DNA of 10,761 nt from Alphaproteobacteria bacterium (GTDB lineage Bacteria > Pseudomonadota > Alphaproteobacteria > UBA828), in the NCBI GenBank assembly GCA_029937205.1, contig JAPYQV010000052.1:1-10761 (forward strand), given 5' to 3'. Under the pieces are notes generated by a model. The model saw nothing but the letters and a program-made list of their open reading frames with translations. It had not been told where the DNA came from and did not search any database. Shown here piece by piece: positions 6,285 through 10,761 of the stretch. Position numbers and translations under genes: made by a program. Every line of letters begins with the position of its first letter. Within the stretch, counting starts at the first letter, position 1.

Positions 6285-7412
6285 ATGGCGATCTCTCAAG
6301 ACAAAGGCATCACCGTTCCGGCCGATATTTTGCGCCGTCTGGTCACGGATACGTTCGTCGCCGCCGGCTGCTCGGCAGAAGAAGCCGGCGGCGTGGGTGA
6401 TTATCTGACAAAATCAAACCTCTCCGGCCATGAGAGCCACGGCGTTTTGCGCGTGCCGCGCTATCTCCATTGGCTGCGGGAAGGAAAAATCGCGCGCGAT
6501 CAGACCATCACCATCGTCACCGACAATGATGTGCTGGCCGTGGTCGATGGCAATTTCGGTTTCGGCCAGACGGTCGGCCCCCAGGCGGTGCGCCTCGGCA
6601 TGGAGAAAGCGGCGAAGAACGGCCTGGCGCTGATCGGCCTGCGCAATTCCGGCCATCTCGGACGGATCGGCGATTGGGCCGAGATGGCGGCAGCGGAGGG
6701 CTTGATCTCCCTGCATTTCGTCAACACGTCCGGCCTTGGCTTACTGGTGGCGCCGTTTGGCGGCGCCGAGCGGCGCATGTCGACCAATCCGGTCTGCATC
6801 GGCATTCCGGACCCGACGGGCGAGCCCTTGGTGCTCGATTTCGCGACTTCGATTGTTGCCGAGGGCAAGGTATTGAACGCGCTCGGCGGCGGCAAACCCT
6901 TGCCGGACGGCGCGCTCATCGATGGCGACGGCACGCTCTCCACCGATCCGGTGTTGATTTACGGTGTCAGCGACAGCAGCCAACCGCTCGATGTGCGCAC
7001 CGGTACCGGCGCGATCCGCGCCATGGGCGAGCATAAGGGCTCTGGCCTGTCGTTTATGTGCGAAATACTGGCCGGTGCCCTGACCGGTTCGGGCTGCTCT
7101 AAGCCGGGCGTCGACAAATTGGCGAACGGCATGTTGTCGATTTACGTAGCGCCGACGTTTCTCAATACGGCGGACGGCTTCGCTGCCGAGTTGCGCGACT
7201 ATGTGGCGTTTTTCCGCTCGGCGCGCCCGGCGGAAGAGGGCGGCGAAGTGCTTTGCCCCGGGGATATGGAACAGCGCAACCGCGCTCAGAGATTGGCCGA
7301 AGGCGTGCCGCTGCCAAGCTCGACCTGGCAGAGCCTACTGGATGCGGCGGAGGAGGCGGGGATGCCTGCAAGCGAGATTGAGACGGCGCGGCGTGCGGCG
7401 AAGGCAGGCTGA
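6285..7412 (+). CDS. Ldh2/malate dehydrogenase family NAD(P)-dependent oxidoreductase
   Basis: The 375-residue protein matches the Ldh2/MDH2 family (malate, L-lactate, ureidoglycolate, sulfolactate and imine reductase activities), which has its own non-Rossmann NAD(P)-binding fold. Visible family blocks are GHESHGVLRVPRY (48-60), RNSGHLGRIGDWA around His124, FVNTSGLG followed by the VAPFGG..RRMSTNPVCIGIP segment, and GEHKGSGLSFMCEILAGALTG in the C-terminal third. The likely reaction is reversible oxidation of a 2-hydroxyacid (or reduction of a 2-keto/imino acid) with NAD(P). The substrate is not predictable by eye. The start is ATG 6285; AAGG (6270-6273) is 11 nt away, a weak site, so expression probably depends on coupling to the upstream gene only 6 bp away. 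Confidence 0.9.
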   Translation: MAISQDKGITVPADILRRLVTDTFVAAGCSAEEAGGVGDYLTKSNLSGHESHGVLRVPRYLHWLREGKIARDQTITIVTDNDVLAVVDGNFGFGQTVGPQAVRLGMEKAAKNGLALIGLRNSGHLGRIGDWAEMAAAEGLISLHFVNTSGLGLLVAPFGGAERRMSTNPVCIGIPDPTGEPLVLDFATSIVAEGKVLNALGGGKPLPDGALIDGDGTLSTDPVLIYGVSDSSQPLDVRTGTGAIRAMGEHKGSGLSFMCEILAGALTGSGCSKPGVDKLANGMLSIYVAPTFLNTADGFAAELRDYVAFFRSARPAEEGGEVLCPGDMEQRNRAQRLAEGVPLPSSTWQSLLDAAEEAGMPASEIETARRAAKAG

Positions 7413-7423
7413 CAAAAGCGTGA

Positions 7424-7469
7424 CCGCTGCTTTGTAATTTGGGCTGGAAAGAGCAGCGGCGTTGCCGCT
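7424..7469. promoter_or_regulatory. Two overlapping inverted repeats between the dehydrogenase and LLM genes
   Basis: One dyad pairs CCGCTGCT (7424-7431) with AGCAGCGG (7452-7459) across 20 nt. A second, tighter hairpin pairs AGCGGC (7455-7460) with GCCGCT (7464-7469) across GTT. They share bases 7455-7459 and so exclude each other. No T-run follows. They could separate the dehydrogenase transcript from the flavin-oxidoreductase gene or modulate readthrough. Confidence 0.35.
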
Positions 7470-7474
7470 ACACT
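7445..7474 (+). promoter_or_regulatory. Weak sigma70-like promoter candidate for the LLM gene
   Basis: TGGAAA (7445-7450, 4 of 6 to TTGACA) and TACACT (7469-7474, 4 of 6 to TATAAT) are spaced by 18 nt. This would give a leader of roughly 25 nt before the ATG at 7506. Such matches are common by chance. Confidence 0.25.
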
Positions 7475-7505
7475 GCGCCGCAATCAGCCAAGCAGGGAAA
7501 GCAAC

Positions 7506-8603
7506 ATGACAAAATTACGCCTGGGAACCTATGTCGAATTTCAATGCCCGCCGGGACGGGATCACGCCGAACTGATCAATGACGTGATCCGCTGCGCCGA
7601 GCATTCCGATCAACGCGGCTTTGGCGTCTTCACCACACTGGAGCATCCATTTTTCGAGAAATTCGCCATCAATTGCGCACCGCTGCCGCTCTATACCAAG
7701 CTCGCCGAGCGGACACGTAATCTTCGCTTCCGCACGCTCTGCCACACCCTGCCGCTGCACAATCCCATGGTGCTGTGTGGCCAGATTGCCGAGGCCGATA
7801 TTCTCACCGGCGGACGCATCGAAGTGGGCATCGGGCGCGGCCATGGCTGGCTGCAGGAGCCCGCCAATGTGGCCTATGAGGAGAGCCTTGGGCGCTTTCA
7901 CGAATGCATCGATATCCTCATCAAGGGTTGGACCGAGGAGCGCTTCTCCTACGACGGCAAATATTACACCTGCGATAATCTCTCGATTGTGCCCAAGCCG
8001 ATCCAAAAGCCCCATCCGCCGATCTATCAGGTCGGCACCAGCTCGAAGACCTTCACCCAGGCCGGCGAGCGCGGCTGGAATGTGGTGCTCGGCGCGCCGA
8101 CGCCGGACGATATCTTCATCGAGCCGCACCGCATCTATCTCGAGGCCTGCGCGGGTGCCGGTAACACGCCCCACGTTTCGTTCCTGAAGGCGCTTTATCT
8201 CGATGAAGATCAGCAGCGCGCCGAGCGCGACGCTGAAGAATATGCCATGAAGTTCATCGAATATAACGTCTCACCGTTGAAGGAGATGAACCGCACAGAA
8301 GAGGTCAAGGCGCGTATGCGGGCCGGCGGTTTCGATTTCTATGCCGGTGACGATTTCCTCCGTCTCGGCGATGTTTCCTACCAGGATATCGTCGATCTCG
8401 GCATCGTCTATATCGGCACGCCGGAGAAGGTCGCCAATCAACTGCTCACGCTTTACGACAAAGTGCCGTTTGAGGAGTTTATCCTGGTCGCCCACTATGG
8501 CGGTATCCCGGCGCACAAGGCGATCCAGACCCAAGAACTGTTCGTCAAGCAGGTGCTACCGATCGTCGAGGCAGGTATCGCGGCGCGGCAGAAGGCGGCT
8601 TAA
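7506..8603 (+). CDS. Luciferase-like (LLM class) flavin-dependent oxidoreductase
   Basis: The 365-residue protein reads as a bacterial-luciferase-like TIM barrel. It has the N-terminal strand LRLGTYVEF, an early acidic helix ending in GFGVFTTLEHPF, RFRTLCHTLPLHNPMVLCGQIAEADIL, the hallmark GGRIEVGIGRGHG near residues 101-114, a mid-protein helix with GRFHECIDILIKGW, and PHPPIYQVGTSSKTFTQAGERGWNVV in the later half. Members use reduced FMN (monooxygenases) or F420 to oxidise diverse small molecules. The substrate and whether it is FMN- or F420-dependent cannot be read here. A flavin-reductase partner is not seen in the window. The ATG at 7506 is preceded by AGGGAAA at optimal spacing. It follows the dehydrogenase by 93 bp and may be read through or have its own promoter. 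Confidence 0.9.
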   Translation: MTKLRLGTYVEFQCPPGRDHAELINDVIRCAEHSDQRGFGVFTTLEHPFFEKFAINCAPLPLYTKLAERTRNLRFRTLCHTLPLHNPMVLCGQIAEADILTGGRIEVGIGRGHGWLQEPANVAYEESLGRFHECIDILIKGWTEERFSYDGKYYTCDNLSIVPKPIQKPHPPIYQVGTSSKTFTQAGERGWNVVLGAPTPDDIFIEPHRIYLEACAGAGNTPHVSFLKALYLDEDQQRAERDAEEYAMKFIEYNVSPLKEMNRTEEVKARMRAGGFDFYAGDDFLRLGDVSYQDIVDLGIVYIGTPEKVANQLLTLYDKVPFEEFILVAHYGGIPAHKAIQTQELFVKQVLPIVEAGIAARQKAA

Positions 8604-8636
8604 TACCAACGGGACTTGAAGAAAGTCCTGTTGTAT
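8603..8636 (+). terminator. Long hairpin immediately after the LLM stop codon
   Basis: The stem pairs 8603-8617 with 8623-8636: 14 pairs with one bulged C (8606) and one G-T wobble, around the loop GAAGA. The stem begins in the last base of the TAA stop. No T-run follows, so termination would be Rho-independent only if unconventional. It may instead protect the 3' end or be the first part of the repeat region that follows. Confidence 0.5.
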
Positions 8637-8637
8637 C

Positions 8638-8671
8638 GGTCCTCAATCGCCGGTCGGTCGCGTCCGCGCGC
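8638..8671 (+). repeat. Partial copy of the structured repeat head
   Basis: GGTCCTCAATCGCCGG at 8638-8653 followed by TCGGTCGCGTCCGC closely matches the head of copy B starting at 8684 (GGTCCCTCAAACGCCGG, then GCGGTCGCGTCCGC). The two are offset by 46 bp, a head-to-tail duplication in which this unit lacks the CCTCGTATTAACTCGGGCG block and the terminal hairpin. Confidence 0.65.
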
Positions 8672-8675
8672 TGTC

Positions 8676-8797
8676 TTTTGTCTGGTCCCTCAAACGCCGG
8701 GCGGTCGCGTCCGCTCCACATGACTCCTTTGGCGGCTGCCTCGTATTAACTCGGGCGCGTGGTCACGCTTGCCGAAAGGCGAAATATCGCCTTTCGG
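8676..8797 (+). repeat. Structured intergenic repeat, copy B
   Basis: It carries the same ordered blocks as copy A in the same orientation: TTTTG (8676-8680), CCCTCAAACGCCGGGCG (8687-8703), CCTCGTATTAACTCGGGCGCG (8739-8759) and CGCTTGCC (8766-8773). It is about a dozen bases longer between the first two main blocks. Stem 2 is GCGT/ACGC (8757-8760 with 8765-8768), a C-G to T-A swap relative to copy A. Stem 3 is a perfect 10-bp hairpin, arms CCGAAAGGCG (8772-8781) and CGCCTTTCGG (8788-8797), loop AAATAT. The remaining 28 bp to the Nudix stop hold nothing recognisable. Confidence 0.75.
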
Positions 8798-8825
8798 ATT
8801 TGGCACCATTCCGCGAGCGTAACCG

Positions 8826-9500
8826 CTACTCCATTTCCACCAGGTAATTGTCGCCGATGTGGCGCAGGAATGGCGTGGTTGTTGTCTGATCGCGTGGCGT
8901 CGGATCGCCTAGGAGACGGTTTATCTCGCCCAAGACGACGCCGGTGATGTGCGGGATCGGCATCTTCAGCGCTTCCGGGATCGGCACCCAGCCGATATCG
9001 TGCAATTCACCATTGCCGACGATTTCGCCGTGGAGATCGTCAGCGAAAGCCATGAAAAAGCGGGCGTTGAAGCGGCGCACCTGCCCGGGCGGTGTCACGG
9101 CACGGTCAATATAATCAAGCCGAGCGAGCGCCGGCGCCAACCCGCGCTCGTGTAAGCCGCGCCATTCGGCGCGCACTTGGCCCGTGGGCGGTGCGCTTGG
9201 CGCGGCCAGCAAGAGGCCGGTTTCCTCGAATGTCTCGCGGATCGCAGCGGCGGCAAGCGAGCGCGCGCGGGCCGGGGTGCAGTTGCGCGCGACGCGCGTC
9301 GCCACATTTGCGCTGAGTTCCGCCGACGGCCGTACATAGCGGTCGCCGGGCTCCACGCCGCCACCGGGAAATACATAGCGCTCCGGCATAAACGCCTGGC
9401 TCCTGCCGCGCTGGCCCATCAGCACAGTGGCGTGTCTGCCATCACGGCGTATGAGCGCAAGCGTGGCGGCGTCGCGCGGGCGTATCGTCGGATGTTTCAT
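8826..9500 (-). CDS. Nudix hydrolase with an insertion in the Nudix box (NUDT19-like)
   Basis: The 224-residue protein has a split Nudix signature. The first half is PGGGVEPGD (45-53), with Asp53 in place of the usual glutamate. The second half is RETFEETG (88-95), which keeps the metal-binding REXXEEXG. The canonical spacing between these halves is 7 residues; here it is 34, a 27-residue insert. A long insert at this point is characteristic of the mammalian NUDT19/RP2 group, whose members hydrolyse CoA and acyl-CoA to 3'-phosphoadenosine plus (acyl)phosphopantetheine. CoA-ester hydrolysis is thus plausible, but mutT-like or ADP-ribose activity cannot be excluded. The ATG at 9500 has GGAG (9509-9506) 5 nt upstream and overlaps the stop of the preceding small gene as ATGA, implying translational coupling. 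Confidence 0.88.
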   Translation of the reverse strand: MKHPTIRPRDAATLALIRRDGRHATVLMGQRGRSQAFMPERYVFPGGGVEPGDRYVRPSAELSANVATRVARNCTPARARSLAAAAIRETFEETGLLLAAPSAPPTGQVRAEWRGLHERGLAPALARLDYIDRAVTPPGQVRRFNARFFMAFADDLHGEIVGNGELHDIGWVPIPEALKMPIPHITGVVLGEINRLLGDPTPRDQTTTTPFLRHIGDNYLVEME

Positions 9501-9703
9501 GAAGGCTCCGGTTGTTCTGCAATTGCTGCCACAAACTCGCCGCACCATTGATCGTTATAAACAGCCGGGTAATTGGTATAAAACCCAAGCGGGTTTGCGC
9601 CGGTCCAGGCGGTATTGATGGTCGGTGGATAGCGCCGGCACCGGCCCTTTTTCACCTGCACAATGGGCATAAAAAATTTACATGTCTTACACGTTTGTTC
9701 CAT
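9497..9703 (-). CDS. Small four-cysteine protein, uncharacterised (putative metal-binding)
   Basis: The 68-residue protein carries cysteines at 5, 8, 22 and 54 in the pattern CKTCKFF, GRCRRYPPT and DQWCGEF. CX2C-X13-C-X31-C looks like a zinc-ribbon or an iron-sulfur/zinc site. The conserved-looking RRYPPT and WCGEF segments resemble small hypothetical proteins found in many proteobacteria; I know of no assigned function. The ATG at 9703 is preferred, with GGAGAAGGA (9719-9711) 7 nt upstream. An in-frame TTG at 9739 would add 12 residues before the Cys module, and its translation would begin only 6 nt after the molybdenum hydroxylase stop. Its TGA overlaps the Nudix ATG, and it lies 42 bp after the molybdenum hydroxylase gene, so all three probably share a transcript. 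Confidence 0.75.
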   Translation of the reverse strand: MEQTCKTCKFFMPIVQVKKGRCRRYPPTINTAWTGANPLGFYTNYPAVYNDQWCGEFVAAIAEQPEPS

Positions 9704-9745
9704 TCCCCGATCCTTCTCCAAGCTCGCTAGTCCACTCAAATATTA

Positions 9746-10761
9746 TTAGTTTTGTGCCCCTTTGCCAGCCTGAATAAGCCGCCAAATTTTTTCCGGTGTG
9801 GCCGGCATGTCGAGGTGACTTACGCCATAATCGCTGAGCGCGTCCACCACCGCATTGATGACAGCGGCGGGGGAGACGGTGGTGCCGGATTCGCCGCAGC
9901 CTTTTACGCCAAGCTCATTCGTAACGCACGGCACTTCATGGCGCTTTAGGGTGAAGTCGGGGAGGTCGTCGGCGCGCGGCAAAGCGTAATCCATGAAGCT
10001 GCCGCTCAGGAGCTGGCCGCTTGCCGCGTCGAAAACGCTCTGTTCCAGGAGCGCCTGGCCGATGCCCTGCGCGGTGGCGCCGTGCACTTGGCCGGCGACC
10101 AGCACCGGGTTGATCACCCGGCCGAAATCATCGACCGCCGTATAGGCGATGAGGTGGACGCGGCCGGTATCCGGCTCGATCTCGACCTCGGCGATATGGC
10201 AGCCATTGGGAAATGTGACGTCGCGCATCATCGGCTGGGCGCGCGAATCCAGGCCCAAATCCTGGCCGGCGGGGACACTGGCAGCGTCGAACGACGCCTT
10301 TAGAACGTCGGCAAAGGCGATGCGCCGGTCGGTTCCGGCAATTTCATAGGCGCCGTCGTCAAATGTGATATCCGCCGCGTCCGCTTCCAGCAGCCCCGCC
10401 GCAATGGCGCGACCGCGCCCAATGCTGCGCGTTGTGGCGAGTTCCACCGCATTGCCGCCGATGACAATGGAGCGTGAGCCGCTCGAACCCTGGCCGCTCG
10501 GCACAACGTCGCTGTCGCCCTGAAGGACGCGCACGTCCGATATTTCGAGGCCGAGGCGGCGGGCGACGATTTGGGCGAACACCGTCTCATGGCCCTGGCC
10601 GCTCGATTGCGCGCCGATCGCTAACTGCACCGCGCCACTGGCGGAAAATCGCAAGCTCGCATATTGATCGCGGTTGCCGCCGCAGGGATCGACATAGCAG
10701 GCAAGGCCAATGCCGCACAGGCGGCGGTCGCCGCTATTTCCCTCTTTCCGCGTGCTAAAGC
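9746..10761 (-). CDS. Molybdenum hydroxylase large subunit (xanthine/CO dehydrogenase family), C-terminal part
   Basis: The frame is open to the right edge, so 338 C-terminal residues of a usual 750-800 are present; the start is outside. Visible marks are GIGLACYVDPCGGNRDQYA, a molybdopterin-contact segment GAQSSGQGHETVFAQIVA, QGDSDVVPSGQGSSGSRS, IAEVEIEPDTGRV, DDFGRVINP, GQVHGATAQGIGQALLEQ, and KGCGESGT containing the family's active-site glutamate (codon 9892-9890). The protein binds Mo-pterin cytosine dinucleotide and acts with an FAD subunit and a 2Fe-2S subunit to hydroxylate aldehydes, purines or N-heterocycles, or to oxidise CO. The substrate-defining loop (AYRCSFR in true CO dehydrogenase) lies outside the window, so the substrate is open. 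The gene ends with tandem stops TAATAA. It lies upstream of the four-Cys and Nudix genes in the same direction. Confidence 0.92.
   Translation of the reverse strand, partial: FSTRKEGNSGDRRLCGIGLACYVDPCGGNRDQYASLRFSASGAVQLAIGAQSSGQGHETVFAQIVARRLGLEISDVRVLQGDSDVVPSGQGSSGSRSIVIGGNAVELATTRSIGRGRAIAAGLLEADAADITFDDGAYEIAGTDRRIAFADVLKASFDAASVPAGQDLGLDSRAQPMMRDVTFPNGCHIAEVEIEPDTGRVHLIAYTAVDDFGRVINPVLVAGQVHGATAQGIGQALLEQSVFDAASGQLLSGSFMDYALPRADDLPDFTLKRHEVPCVTNELGVKGCGESGTTVSPAAVINAVVDALSDYGVSHLDMPATPEKIWRLIQAGKGAQN

Noticed and set aside
5298..6299. 333-codon open frame on the minus strand opposite the 3-hydroxyacyl-CoA dehydrogenase-like gene
   Set aside because: It is antisense to a gene with clear catalytic motifs. 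The translation has no family motif, and long antisense frames are expected in G+C-rich DNA.
1680..8797. CRISPR array
   Set aside because: The repeats are few, 7 kb apart, internally structured and without uniform spacers; no cas genes are present.
10652..10654. TTG at 10654 as the start of the molybdenum hydroxylase
   Set aside because: In-frame family sequence (GIGLACYVDPCGG) continues upstream to the window edge, so the gene is simply truncated by the edge.
1813..10761. A complete CO dehydrogenase (cox) cluster
   Set aside because: The molybdenum hydroxylase and the MoxR/CoxE pair are not adjacent, the small and FAD subunits are not in the window, and the diagnostic active-site loop is outside it.

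Overview
The window (about 60% G+C by eye) looks like a chromosomal segment of an alphaproteobacterium, perhaps a Rhodospirillales-like free-living or marine lineage. This rests on protein family mix, G+C-rich codons and TTG/GTG starts, not on a marker gene. It has ten protein genes. Two are cut by the window edges: a glycolate/D-lactate-type FAD oxidase at the left and a molybdenum hydroxylase large subunit at the right. I see no rRNA, tRNA, CRISPR array or complete insertion sequence.

Layout. (1) 1-1670, plus strand: C-terminal part of the FAD-linked 2-hydroxyacid dehydrogenase, then a CitE/HpcH-type lyase whose GTG start overlaps the upstream stop. (2) 1671-1812: a convergent gap filled by a structured repeat and an AT-rich direct repeat. 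(3) 3850-1813, minus strand: a MoxR-type AAA ATPase followed by a CoxE-type VWA protein, both apparently starting at TTG with good ribosome binding sites. (4) 3851-3910: a 60-bp divergent promoter region with an imperfect dyad. (5) 3911-7412, plus strand: a tight three-gene run (FAD-dependent dehydrogenase, carnitine-dehydrogenase-like 3-hydroxyacyl-CoA dehydrogenase, Ldh2/malate-type dehydrogenase). After 93 bp comes a luciferase-like flavin oxidoreductase (7506-8603). (6) 8604-8825: a second convergent gap with a long hairpin and further copies of the structured repeat. (7) 10761-8826, minus strand: molybdenum hydroxylase C-terminus, a 68-residue four-cysteine protein, and a Nudix hydrolase whose ATG overlaps the preceding stop (ATGA).

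How the genes may work together. The plus-strand genes are all redox or C-C lyase enzymes acting on hydroxy/keto acids or acyl-CoA thioesters, so a catabolic locus for an organic acid is the natural reading; the substrate cannot be told from sequence. The MoxR/CoxE pair is of the type that matures metalloenzymes in other systems. A molybdenum hydroxylase lies about 6 kb away, but co-function is only an inference.

The most unusual signal is non-coding. Two copies of a roughly 95-110 bp repeat occupy both convergent gene ends in the same orientation. Conserved blocks alternate with stem-loops: one stem differs by a compensatory base-pair change, and another keeps its structure while its sequence is entirely different.
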